Shown: positions 1 to 6,900, counted from the first letter of the stretch. The stretch: 9,344 bases of DNA from Chitinophagaceae bacterium (GCA_023251285.1 JAHEZB010000047.1:1-9344), one strand, 5' to 3'. Made by a program: numbers and translations. The notes: generated from the letters alone by a model not told the origin.

Positions 1-83
1 TAAACGATTTCCAGGACAAAGAAAAAGCGTTTGAAATTATTAATGAATCCATTCAATTTTATAAAGAAACGTATCCGAAATAA
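1..83 (+). CDS. 3' end of an unidentified protein (partial)
   Basis: The frame starting at base 3 is open from the window edge and reads 26 codons to a TAA at 81-83, ending in the residues AFEIINESIQFYKETYPK. The composition is that of a real protein C-terminus: an amphipathic helix with alternating hydrophobic and charged residues. The next gene starts 24 bases downstream on the same strand. A closing helix of this kind is common at the end of alpha/beta hydrolases, among many other folds, but nothing visible here fixes the family. The call is simply the end of a coding region. Confidence 0.6.
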   Translation, partial: NDFQDKEKAFEIINESIQFYKETYPK

Positions 84-107
84 TAAAAACAAAACCAAAA
101 CCAACGA

Positions 108-401
108 ATGAAAAAACTACTACTGGCTGCATTGATCTGCATTGGATTTTCATGCGTGAAAGACAAAGTGCCTGGAGATCCTGAACAGCAATATCATACC
201 AGGTGCGGCACCCTTTTAACTACCCCAACTTTGGATAGCTTCGTTCCTCCTACTTATTATATTACTGCAATTGTTGCCTTCAAAGAAGGTAACGAAGTAG
301 TTCATTTTCACGGCGATGTTACCGGCGATCATGATAGTTCATGGTTTTTGCCGAGATATAGCAAGGACAGTATTTATTGTACGGATCCCGTGAAAAAATA
401 A
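108..401 (+). CDS. small secreted lipoprotein, function unknown
   Basis: This gene encodes 97 residues. The N-terminus (MKKLLLAALICIGFSC) has a basic start, a hydrophobic core and a lipobox ending in Cys16, so the product should be lipidated and exported to the periplasmic face of a membrane. The mature part has about 80 residues, with one further Cys (C33, in TRCGT), several Thr/Pro, and an aromatic/His patch around residues 60-80 (VVHFHGDVTGDHDSSWF). There is no recognisable domain. It starts 24 bases after the preceding gene on the same strand, so the two may be co-transcribed. The leader is A/C-rich with no Shine-Dalgarno sequence. A weak hairpin follows the stop. It is a plausible genuine gene, but its function cannot be assigned. 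Confidence 0.7.
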   Translation: MKKLLLAALICIGFSCVKDKVPGDPEQQYHTRCGTLLTTPTLDSFVPPTYYITAIVAFKEGNEVVHFHGDVTGDHDSSWFLPRYSKDSIYCTDPVKK

Positions 402-415
402 AATCCATTGCTTAG

Positions 416-440
416 AATTGTTTAGACGAAAACAATTTTT
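416..440 (+). terminator. AT-rich hairpin, possible weak terminator after the lipoprotein gene
   Basis: AATTGTTT (416-423) and AAACAATT (430-437) are perfect inverted arms around a 6-base loop, and TTT follows directly at 438-440. It lies 14 bases after the lipoprotein stop, in a convergent intergenic gap. The stem has only two G-C pairs and the T-run is short, so termination strength is doubtful. Confidence 0.4.
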
Positions 441-528
441 GCGATTTGCAGTAAAAGAATAAAAAAAGCTGATTCTTATTTTGGTTTACCATCATTTTTT
501 CATTTTCAAAATTTCCCGGGCAAATTAT

Positions 529-1158
529 TCAAACCCACGCCAAACAAAGATCTCCAAAGAATCTGAATTCAATTTTTAAATCAACTTCTTGATCTTTTAT
601 AAAATGAGCATTGATAAATCCTTGTCCATCTTCATAAAAAACTTCGTTCAAACTCATGTTATTTTTAAAGCTCAATTGTCCTTTCCCATACCATTTGAAA
701 ATGGATTCTTTGGCGCTCCAGAAAAGTGTTAAAAGCTGATATTCTAACGTGGAAGGTTCATCCGAGAAGGTTGAGCAAAGGTGAAGTTCTGATTCACGCA
801 AAAATCTTTTCTTCACTAATTCAATTTTAGGAGTAATTAATTCTACATCAATACCCACAGCTTTATTTTCACTTACAATCGCCGCGGCAAAATCTTTACA
901 ATGCGAAATAGAGAAATGCAATTTTCCATTGGATAATAAAGGTTTTTTTGATTGCGCAATTTCAATCAAATGAAAAGGAAAATCAGGATGCAACAACTGC
1001 AAAAGATACCGGCCGGCAAGATGTTGTAGCCTCTTGTGTGGATGCACCACTTCTTTTGTAACCGACACCTTTTCTAAAAAAAAGTCTTCATTTTCTGTAA
1101 TCTGCCAAACGGCAAGTTTTGTAGATTCGTTGATATTATGTTGATAAAACAGAGGCAT
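529..1158 (-). CDS. 4'-phosphopantetheinyl transferase (Sfp superfamily)
   Basis: This enzyme transfers 4'-phosphopantetheine from coenzyme A to a conserved Ser of acyl or peptidyl carrier proteins, in the cytoplasm. The 209-residue protein carries the family signatures in order: LAGR (47-50), FSISH (82-86), GIDVE (102-106) and FWSAKESIFK (146-155). By family knowledge, Asp104, Glu106 and Glu151 would bind Mg2+, and Lys150/Lys155 belong to the WxxKEaxxK motif. The length fits the Sfp/Gsp/AcpT two-half type rather than the short AcpS type of about 120 residues. No carrier protein, polyketide or peptide synthetase gene lies nearby, so the partner is unknown; it could be the fatty-acid carrier protein or a pigment pathway. 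It is divergent from dcd, with 70 bases between them. The ATG at 1158 is preceded by a T-rich leader on its own strand. Confidence 0.9.
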   Translation of the reverse strand: MPLFYQHNINESTKLAVWQITENEDFFLEKVSVTKEVVHPHKRLQHLAGRYLLQLLHPDFPFHLIEIAQSKKPLLSNGKLHFSISHCKDFAAAIVSENKAVGIDVELITPKIELVKKRFLRESELHLCSTFSDEPSTLEYQLLTLFWSAKESIFKWYGKGQLSFKNNMSLNEVFYEDGQGFINAHFIKDQEVDLKIEFRFFGDLCLAWV

Positions 1159-1228
1159 TTAAAAAAAATTATCCTTCACTTTGTGGTTTGATGAATTATT
1201 TTGCAACTGTAAAAATAACCGCAATTAA

Positions 1229-1765
1229 ATGATTTTATCTGACAAGAGAATTTTGGAAGAAATAGATAACAAAACGATCATAATAAAACCATATAACCGT
1301 GAAAAATTAGGGAGCAACAGTTATGATGTGCATCTCGGCAAAAACCTCGCTGTTTATAAAGATAAAGTCCTTGATGCGAAAAAACACAACGAAATTGAGC
1401 ATTTTCAAATCCCTGAACAGGGTTACATTTTAGAGCCGGATCAATTATACCTGGGTGTTACCGATGAATATACAGAGACACATGCGCACGTTCCATTTCT
1501 CGAAGGTAAATCTTCAACAGGCCGGCTTGGGATTGATATCCATGCCACAGCCGGAAAAGGCGATGTCGGTTTTTGTGGTCACTGGACGTTGGAGATTTCC
1601 TGTAAAATCCCTGTTAGAATTTATGCAGGAATGCCTATCGGGCAGCTTATTTATTTCCCGGTGGAAGGGGAAGTCGAGGTTACCTATGATTCAAAGAAAA
1701 ATGCCAAATATAGCCATCAACCCGATAAGCCGGTAGAAAGTATGATGTGGAAAAATAAGTTTTAA
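1229..1765 (+). CDS. dcd: dCTP deaminase
   Basis: The family deaminates dCTP to dUTP, feeding dUMP and thus dTTP synthesis, in the cytoplasm as a trimer. The 178-residue product has the trimeric dUTPase/Dcd fold signatures: SNSYDVHLG near the N-terminus (29-37), LEGKSSTGRLGIDIHATAG (91-109) and GHWTLEIS (117-124), then YAGMPIGQLIYF (132-143). Glu122 in HWTLE matches the catalytic Glu of the family (Glu138 in E. coli), and Ser96/Arg99 match nucleotide-binding positions. The length is normal. Some relatives are bifunctional dCTP deaminase/dUTPases; the sequence alone does not tell me which this is. The ATG sits in an A/T-rich leader with no Shine-Dalgarno sequence. Its TAA overlaps the convergent barstar gene by 4 bases. 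Confidence 0.93.
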   Translation: MILSDKRILEEIDNKTIIIKPYNREKLGSNSYDVHLGKNLAVYKDKVLDAKKHNEIEHFQIPEQGYILEPDQLYLGVTDEYTETHAHVPFLEGKSSTGRLGIDIHATAGKGDVGFCGHWTLEISCKIPVRIYAGMPIGQLIYFPVEGEVEVTYDSKKNAKYSHQPDKPVESMMWKNKF

Positions 1766-2097
1766 AGCTGCCGCGATAAATAAATAATTTCCAATTTTTC
1801 ATTTTTGCAGGAATTCAAAATTTCCAAAAAAGCCATTTTCTTTTCTTTATCATCAGTTAATAAATGCTCAGAATTGAGAAGAATTATTCTCACTTTTTCT
1901 TCTTTTACCCAATCCAAATCTCCCAACACTTCTTCCAGTGCGTCCAGGTTATGCCCAAAATAATCCGGGATGGAAAGCTGTTGCTGCAATGTTTGATAAC
2001 ACTGCTGAATACTTTTACAAATATTGCCATCTATAAAAACAAATCGTATGTTTTTTTCAGAGTAGTATGAAACAGGAATATGAAAAATCGTACTCAT
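1762..2097 (-). CDS. barstar-family ribonuclease inhibitor
   Basis: This 111-residue cytoplasmic protein should bind and block the RNase encoded just upstream. It shows the barstar hallmark IPDYFGHNLDALEEVLGDL (43-61), after a first strand and FIDGNICKSI (21-30). By alignment to Bacillus barstar, Tyr46, Asp52 and Glu56 fall at Tyr29, Asp35 and Asp39, which contact the barnase active site; the last is a conservative Asp-to-Glu change. The length is slightly above that of the Bacillus protein (about 90 residues). Its ATG overlaps the RNase stop in the tetranucleotide ATGA (2097-2094 on the minus strand), so translation is probably coupled and toxin and inhibitor are made together. The TAA at 1764-1762 overlaps the dcd stop on the other strand. 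Confidence 0.9.
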   Translation of the reverse strand: MSTIFHIPVSYYSEKNIRFVFIDGNICKSIQQCYQTLQQQLSIPDYFGHNLDALEEVLGDLDWVKEEKVRIILLNSEHLLTDDKEKKMAFLEILNSCKNEKLEIIYLSRQL

Positions 2098-2531
2098 TTT
2101 ATTTGGGTAAAAGTTTGATAATGATCATTCGTGTACCAACTTCGGCCATCACTTCCGGTTACGATCCTTTCAGTGCCCCTGTTTTGTCCGGGAATTTTTG
2201 GGTTCACATCCCATTCCTGGTATTGAATCGGATTTCCTACGCTGTCATCCTGTGGCAAATTTTTTTCGCGGTTTGAAAACACAGTGCCACCAACATATCC
2301 AGGCATAGGATGGTGATTTGCGTTAATGTATTTCAAAACGTCATATACTTTTTGGGGAATCTGGACAGTTGTGGTTTTTTGGGTTTCCTGGCCAATACTC
2401 TGAGAAGGGGCGACAGAAGATTTGGTATTCGTTGCAGAAGGTGCAGTTTCAAAAATCTGCTTTCCTACAAACAACCCTAAGATCAACCCGATAATGATTC
2501 CCAAAATTAATTGAGCATAATTTTTTTGCAT
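2094..2531 (-). CDS. membrane-anchored or exported guanyl-specific ribonuclease (barnase/RNase Sa type)
   Basis: This is predicted to cleave RNA 3' of guanosine. Of its 145 residues, about 8-23 form a Gly/Ile/Leu-rich hydrophobic segment (IIIGLILGLFVG), about 28-56 form a Ser/Thr/Gln/Ala linker, and 57-145 form the catalytic domain. The domain aligns by eye to Streptomyces RNase Sa: TVFSNREKNLP (83-93) carries the guanine-binding Asn87-Arg88-Glu89; YQEWDV holds the general base Glu106; RGTERIV holds Arg118 and Arg122; NDHYQTF (135-141) holds the general acid His137. All key catalytic residues are present, so it should be active. There is no obvious signal-peptidase site after the hydrophobic segment, so it may stay tethered with the domain outside the cytoplasm; a cleaved form cannot be excluded. 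The barstar gene follows with an ATGA overlap. Confidence 0.9.
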   Translation of the reverse strand: MQKNYAQLILGIIIGLILGLFVGKQIFETAPSATNTKSSVAPSQSIGQETQKTTTVQIPQKVYDVLKYINANHHPMPGYVGGTVFSNREKNLPQDDSVGNPIQYQEWDVNPKIPGQNRGTERIVTGSDGRSWYTNDHYQTFTQIK

Positions 2532-2535
2532 AAAT

Positions 2536-2543
2536 CAAAGATA
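2536..2543 (-). promoter_or_regulatory. candidate -7 element (TATCTTTG) for the RNase-barstar operon
   Basis: On the minus strand TATCTTTG matches the Bacteroidota -7 consensus TAnnTTTG perfectly and lies only 4 bases before the RNase ATG at 2531. A -33 TTG at the usual 19-base spacing is absent (GTT is there instead). If used, transcription would start at or almost at the start codon, giving a leaderless or near-leaderless message. The match could be chance in an AT-rich leader. Confidence 0.35.
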
Positions 2544-2623
2544 TAATATCAATCATAAAAATAACGTAAACAGTTGCAGCTTTTAGATTCAAGACCTCTA
2601 TTTTAAAAATTTTCTTTTTTCAT

Positions 2624-2653
2624 AAAAAAAGGCGTAGGTGGTTAGCCTACGCC
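2624..2653 (-). terminator. strong Rho-independent terminator of the Gly/Tyr-rich protein gene
   Basis: Perfect 8-base arms GGCGTAGG (2631-2638) and CCTACGCC (2646-2653) flank a 7-base loop, and on the minus strand they are followed by seven T (the A-run at 2624-2630). It lies 29 bases beyond the stop of the 2683-3162 gene, in the right orientation for it. It also insulates the RNase operon that starts about 90 bases further on. Confidence 0.88.
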
Positions 2654-2682
2654 TCGGGGCAATTCAATTAGGAATTGAAAAT

Positions 2683-3162
2683 TTAAGAATTTTGATCATT
2701 ATCCGGGCCGTGATTTTGTCCGTTATTTAAATCGTCATTATTCATTCCGCGGCTTTGATTATCCATATTCGTTCTTTCATTATGGAAGTTTTTTGCTGCA
2801 TTTGCAACCGCTTGTTCCCGCTCAGATTTTAAAGCAAGGATATTTTGTTTTCTCTCTGCTTTCGGCACACTTTTGTCCTTTCTTGCAGCTTTAATCTTAT
2901 AGCCATAATCGGCTCTGATTGCCGCTATTTGCGCGTCTAATTGAGAGGTAGGTTTGTAAGGTGCAAAGCCGTAACCATATGGATAACCAAAAAGCGGATA
3001 ACCAAAATAAGGGTAACCATATCCGAAACCACCGTAGGTAAATCCAATGGCCGGAGCAATAATAACCCTGGTATGTCCGCGGTAATAACCTCTACCCTTT
3101 TGCGCATAAGCACCTGATGCAAGTGCCAACGATGCGACGATCATTATTATTATCTTTTTCAT
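2683..3162 (-). CDS. secreted Gly/Tyr/Pro-rich protein with charged C-terminal region, function unknown
   Basis: The 159-residue product begins with a clear signal peptide (MKKIIIMIVASLALASGAYA, cut after Ala20). A Gly/Tyr/Phe/Pro-rich stretch at about 40-69 repeats the pentapeptide G-Y-P-x-F/G, encoded by near-exact 15-base direct repeats. Residues 74-127 form a charged, probably helical segment rich in Lys/Arg/Glu/Ala (QLDAQIAAIRADYGYKIK and onward). The tail (128-159) is Asn/Asp/Gln/Gly-rich and probably disordered. It is predicted to be periplasmic or surface-exposed. Proteins of this layout are common hypotheticals in Bacteroidota; I know of no defined activity. It is a single-gene unit: a strong terminator follows it, and the region upstream is non-coding. 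Confidence 0.75.
   Translation of the reverse strand: MKKIIIMIVASLALASGAYAQKGRGYYRGHTRVIIAPAIGFTYGGFGYGYPYFGYPLFGYPYGYGFAPYKPTSQLDAQIAAIRADYGYKIKAARKDKSVPKAERKQNILALKSEREQAVANAAKNFHNERTNMDNQSRGMNNDDLNNGQNHGPDNDQNS
2966..3025 (-). repeat. four degenerate 15-base direct repeats coding Gly-Tyr-Pro pentapeptides
   Basis: Consecutive 15-base units at 2966-2980, 2981-2995, 2996-3010 and 3011-3025 share the core GGATAACCA or GTAACCA; the middle two differ at only a few bases (GGATAACCAAAAAGC and GGATAACCAAAATAA). On the minus strand they encode G-Y-P-x-x units of the Gly/Tyr-rich protein. Their in-frame length allows copy-number change by slippage without breaking the frame. Confidence 0.7.
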
Positions 3163-3500
3163 AAATTGATTTTTTAATTTTTCATTTCATTAGACGCGAA
3201 AACAAGAAAAAGTCATAAAAAAAAGCAGCCAAAACTGGAACTATAACAGTTTGTTTTTTAAGGAATGTTAACGTCAAGCTTAAAGAAGTATTTTAATCAA
3301 TTTGTTCCATAAGTCAGTCACTGATTCTTGTGGAAAATCTTTACAAATGACGCTCCTTTTACCCAGATATTTTTAGGAAGCTCTTTTAGAACATTTTCCC
3401 GATGAGAAATTTTTTCCAACAAACGAAGAAATATTGGAGAATCGCAATTTATTTTTGAAATTTGAAACAATAAGCTTTGAATAAACTGAAATTTTTGTTG
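3163..3500. other. non-coding divergent region between the Gly/Tyr-rich protein and GH31 genes
   Basis: This is 338 bases of AT-rich sequence between divergent starts, and it should hold both promoters. I find no credible protein, RNA gene or strong hairpin. An 8-base A-run lies around 3217-3224. A tandem heptamer TTTGAAA TTTGAAA lies at 3454-3467, just before AAGCTTTG (3472-3479), which matches the -7 consensus TAnnTTTG except at its first base and lies 21 bases before the GH31 ATG. No TTG sits at the expected -33 distance, so I do not call a promoter. Confidence 0.5.
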
Positions 3501-5648
3501 ATGAAAAAATCCACATTCCTTTTTTCTTTCTTGTTTTTCCTGCAGCTTGGCTTTTCACAAACCGTCGAAAAAGTGGCTCCGGGAATTTGGAAAATCACTT
3601 ATGGCGTCCCTGAAAAACATTTACCAACAGAATTTAAAGAAAAACCGCTATCGGCTGCCATGCAGCAATTACCCGATAATAATACCGTTCCATTTAATTT
3701 AAAAAGTATTCGTTTTTCCAACTTGCCTTCCGGTGTTTTAGCTGAAATCGATGTTGACAGCAGCGAGCGTTTCTATGGTTTTGGATTACAAATAAATTCT
3801 TTTGAACAAAGAGGCATGAGAAGAGAAATCCGTACTTGTAGCTGGCCTGTCGGAAACGTTGGTTTTAGCCATGCCCCGATGCCTTTTTATATTTCGTCAA
3901 AAGGTTATGGAGTGTTGGTAAATACCTCGCGATATACCATCTTTTACATGGCGTCAAAAGGCAAATTAAACCGTTCAAAAGCGATGTTAACTGATACTTC
4001 AGCCAAAAATATAGCATTAAATACCGTTGATCTTTATGGAAAAAAATACAGCCGTTCTGATGAAGTAAGCATTCTTACGGAAGGAACCAAAGGAGTTGAA
4101 ATTTATGTTCTAAGCGGACCTTCAATGCTCGATGTGGTGCAGCGGTACAATCTTTTTTCGGGTGGCGGATCATTGCCGCCTTTATGGGGTTTGGGATTTG
4201 AATACCGTGCGAAAGCAACTTTCAACAGCCAGCAGGTTTTGCAAACAGCCAATTATTTTCGTTCTAATCATATTCCCTGCGACATATTCGGACTTGAACC
4301 GGGATGGCAAAGTGCGTCGTATTCCTGCTCGTTTAAATGGAATGATAAAAACTTTCCAAATCCTGATTCGTTTGTTGACACGATGAATTCCCGGAATTTC
4401 AAAATCAATTTATGGGAGCACGCCTACACACATCCCACCTCTCCTATTTTCTCTCAAATTGCTCCGTATTCCGGCGATTATACGGTTTGGACCGGCGCGG
4501 TTCCGGATTTTATTTTGCCGCAGGCGAGAAAGATATTTGGTGGTTATCACGAAAAAGAATTTGTGAAAAAAGGCATAGCAGCTTTTAAACTCGATGAATG
4601 CGATGCGGCAGATTATGCAAATGCTGGTAAAGAATGGAGCTTTCCGGATATTGCCCGTTTTCCTTCAGGAATAGATGGGATCCAAATGCGCCAGATATTT
4701 GGTTATTTGTATCAGCAAACGATGTTGGATATTTATAAGAAAAACAATCTTCGTTCGATGTTTGATGTCAGAGCATCTTATCTTTTCGCGTCGCCATTTG
4801 CTTCGGCTCTTTATTCAGATATGTATTCCCTCAGAGATTTTGTGCGCATGACCGTCAATTCTGGATTTGCCGGTGTAAACTGGTCGCCGGAATTACGTGA
4901 AACTTCGTCTGATGCGGAACTAATTCGCCGTATGCAGGCAAGCCTGATGTCGTCGCATATGGTTGCCAATTGCTGGTACCTGGATTTGCCTCCGTGGTTG
5001 CAATATGATACGCAAAAAAATGTGCAACATGAGCTTTTGCCAAACGCAAAAGAACTGGAAGCTGCGGCAAAGAAACTGGTTGATTTGAGAATGTCTCTTT
5101 TGCCCTATTTGTATTCTGCCTTTGCTGAATATCATTTTACCGGAAAGCCGCCTTTTCGAGCTTTGGTGCTCGATTATCCCGGTGATAAAAATGTATGGCA
5201 GATGGATGATGAGTATATGATGGGCGACAATATCTTGTGTGCACCATTTATTGACAGCGGGTTCACAAGAGAAGTATATTTTCCGGAAGGTATTTGGTAC
5301 GATTTTAATAATAATAAAAAATATGAAGGCGGCCAAAACTATAGGATCAATATGCAGCTGAATGAGATACCGATGTTTGTAAAAAGCAATACCATCTTGC
5401 CTTTAGCTAAACCGGTTGAATTTATTTCTCCATCCACTGTATTGGAAATAAACTGTAAAATGTATGGGAATGCCGCTCACCGGATCAAATTATTTGAAGA
5501 CAACAGTTTTAATTTTGATTTTGAAAAAGGAAAGTACAACTGGCTTAATATTTCCTGGAAGGAAAACAAAATCAGCATTGCACGAAATGGGAATTATTCA
5601 AAGAAATTGTATGAAGTAAACGCGACCGCAGAAGTTTTAGATAATTGA
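3501..5648 (+). CDS. secreted glycoside hydrolase family 31 enzyme (alpha-glycosidase)
   Basis: The family cleaves alpha-linked sugars (glucose, xylose or galactose, depending on subgroup) by a retaining mechanism. The 715-residue protein starts with a signal peptide (MKKSTFLFSFLFFLQLGFS, cut before Gln20), so it acts outside the cytoplasm. An N-terminal beta domain (about 25-215) precedes the barrel, opened by PPLWGLG (226-232). KLDECD holds the likely nucleophile Asp365. The acid/base region reads RASYL...ALYSDMYS (Arg424, Asp440) where better-known members have the GSQRYP...WSGD form. A C-terminal beta region follows (about 560-715). The ATG at 3501 is preferred over an in-frame TTG at 3477 because it puts the signal peptide at the terminus. 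No SusC/SusD pair or other carbohydrate gene is adjacent, so the substrate is open; alpha-galactosidase-type GH31 enzymes known from Bacteroidota are one possibility. Confidence 0.88.
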   Translation: MKKSTFLFSFLFFLQLGFSQTVEKVAPGIWKITYGVPEKHLPTEFKEKPLSAAMQQLPDNNTVPFNLKSIRFSNLPSGVLAEIDVDSSERFYGFGLQINSFEQRGMRREIRTCSWPVGNVGFSHAPMPFYISSKGYGVLVNTSRYTIFYMASKGKLNRSKAMLTDTSAKNIALNTVDLYGKKYSRSDEVSILTEGTKGVEIYVLSGPSMLDVVQRYNLFSGGGSLPPLWGLGFEYRAKATFNSQQVLQTANYFRSNHIPCDIFGLEPGWQSASYSCSFKWNDKNFPNPDSFVDTMNSRNFKINLWEHAYTHPTSPIFSQIAPYSGDYTVWTGAVPDFILPQARKIFGGYHEKEFVKKGIAAFKLDECDAADYANAGKEWSFPDIARFPSGIDGIQMRQIFGYLYQQTMLDIYKKNNLRSMFDVRASYLFASPFASALYSDMYSLRDFVRMTVNSGFAGVNWSPELRETSSDAELIRRMQASLMSSHMVANCWYLDLPPWLQYDTQKNVQHELLPNAKELEAAAKKLVDLRMSLLPYLYSAFAEYHFTGKPPFRALVLDYPGDKNVWQMDDEYMMGDNILCAPFIDSGFTREVYFPEGIWYDFNNNKKYEGGQNYRINMQLNEIPMFVKSNTILPLAKPVEFISPSTVLEINCKMYGNAAHRIKLFEDNSFNFDFEKGKYNWLNISWKENKISIARNGNYSKKLYEVNATAEVLDN

Positions 5649-5657
5649 ACTTTTATC

Positions 5658-5691
5658 TTCTTTGTTGCTTTTCAATCCGGCAAACAAAGAA
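5658..5691 (+). terminator. inverted repeat after GH31, possible terminator
   Basis: TTCTTTGTT (5658-5666) and AACAAAGAA (5683-5691) are perfect 9-base arms, starting 10 bases after the GH31 stop. Pairing extends inward through GC/GC if one A is bulged, leaving a loop of about 11 bases. No immediate T-run follows; a T-rich tract starts 10 bases later at 5701. The stem is mostly A-T, so the terminator call is tentative, but its placement is right. Confidence 0.4.
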
Positions 5692-5817
5692 ATAGCAACC
5701 TTTTATATTTTGCTATCGCAGATTCTACATCCTAAATCATCCGATTCCATGTGTTGAATCACCAGCATTCTAAAATCTTCTATCACTTGTGGCACAATTT
5801 TCCTGTATCCTTTTTTT

Positions 5818-6900
5818 ATGCGAAAATATACTTTAGTCAAATGGGCGTTGGTTTTAATCATAGTGTTTTTAAGCTTTAGTATTTTGATCTATGCAAAATC
5901 AATTTTATTACCGCTTACGCTTGGCGGCCTTTTGGCGATGCTGTTCATGCCGCTTTGCCGGTGGTTTGAAAGAAAGGGTGTAAAGCGCGCTTATGCGTCC
6001 CTCATCTGTATTATCGTTTTCCTTTTAATCCTGGGCCTCGTAACTTATTTTTTTGTATGGCAAATCACAGCTATCGGTCGCGATATCACTGAAATAGAAA
6101 CAAATGTTAACCGGCGCGTTGACGAATTGCAACAGTTCTTTTATTACAAATTTGGAATTACTCCTGGTAATCAGAAAAAAATACTTGAAGGTAAACATGA
6201 TGGTAGTCTTGGCGCTATTATCAGTGCAGTCATGGGATCCCTGATGTATTTTGTTACCAATTTCATCATTATGCTCGTGTATATTTTCATGCTCCTATAT
6301 GCCCGAGGACATTTGAAAAACTTTATTTTAAAAATAGTAAACCCATCTCATACCGCTAAAACTGAACGCATCATTTTTGAATCAAGTAAAGCAACACAGC
6401 ACTATCTGCTTGGTTTCGCCTTGTTGGTTACGGTGCTCTGGTTATTGTATGGTATTGCTTTTTCAATTATCGGCGTCAGAAATGCCTTTTTTTTTGCTGC
6501 ATTATGCGGACTGCTGGAAGTCATTCCATTTATTGGAAGCCTTTTCGGCATTATACTTACCATGCTCATGGTCGTATCGCAGGCGGGAGGCGGCGGAATG
6601 ATTTTCGCTGTTTTTATTGTTTATGTGGTCCTGCAGTTTACGCAGTTTTACATCATTCAGCCATTGCTGCTGGGAGGTGAAGTAAACGTGAATCCGCTTT
6701 TTGCAATTACGGTGTTGATACTGGGAGAAATGGTTTGGGGTTTGGGAGGAATGATCATGGCGATTCCTTTGACAGGGATGGTCAAGATCATTTGTGATAA
6801 TGTTGAAGAACTACATCCTTATGGATATCTTCTGGGTAAAAGCGATGAATCGAGAGGAAGTATTTTTAATAAAATGAGAAAATGGTTCAGCAGAAAATAG
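5818..6900 (+). CDS. AI-2E family transporter (PerM/YdiK-like membrane protein)
   Basis: This is a 360-residue inner-membrane protein of the AI-2E exporter superfamily. Family members have been linked to export of autoinducer-2 or to Na+/H+ exchange, but substrates are mostly unproven. Hydrophobic segments fall at about 8-45, 60-82, 135-161, 197-220, 223-255, 260-285 and 294-325, and a soluble stretch at about 84-133 follows the first helices, as is typical. Family motifs are visible: EVIPFIG (234-240), QPLLLGGEVNVNPLFAI (281-297) and GMIMAIPLTGMVKIICDN (311-328). The length is normal. The ATG at 5818 directly follows a T-run, with no Shine-Dalgarno sequence. It is 169 bases downstream of GH31 on the same strand, with an inverted repeat between, and convergent with the oxidoreductase gene. 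Transport direction and substrate cannot be told from sequence. Confidence 0.88.
   Translation: MRKYTLVKWALVLIIVFLSFSILIYAKSILLPLTLGGLLAMLFMPLCRWFERKGVKRAYASLICIIVFLLILGLVTYFFVWQITAIGRDITEIETNVNRRVDELQQFFYYKFGITPGNQKKILEGKHDGSLGAIISAVMGSLMYFVTNFIIMLVYIFMLLYARGHLKNFILKIVNPSHTAKTERIIFESSKATQHYLLGFALLVTVLWLLYGIAFSIIGVRNAFFFAALCGLLEVIPFIGSLFGIILTMLMVVSQAGGGGMIFAVFIVYVVLQFTQFYIIQPLLLGGEVNVNPLFAITVLILGEMVWGLGGMIMAIPLTGMVKIICDNVEELHPYGYLLGKSDESRGSIFNKMRKWFSRK

Noticed and set aside
1455..1736. Open frame of 93 codons inside dcd
   Set aside because: It is an out-of-frame shadow of dcd, which is supported by clear motifs.
2067..2276. Plus-strand open frame across the barstar/RNase junction
   Set aside because: It is antisense to two well-supported genes and has no protein-like features.
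529..2531. PPTase, dcd and RNase-barstar as one functional system
   Set aside because: The genes alternate strands, share no operon beyond the RNase-barstar pair, and dcd and PPTase have complete housekeeping-type motifs.
3477..3500. Upstream in-frame TTG start for the GH31 gene
   Set aside because: It would add eight residues in front of an already complete signal peptide; the ATG at 3501 fits better.
4855..5336. Long open frames on the minus strand inside the GH31 gene
   Set aside because: They lie entirely opposite a strongly supported coding region and resemble no family.
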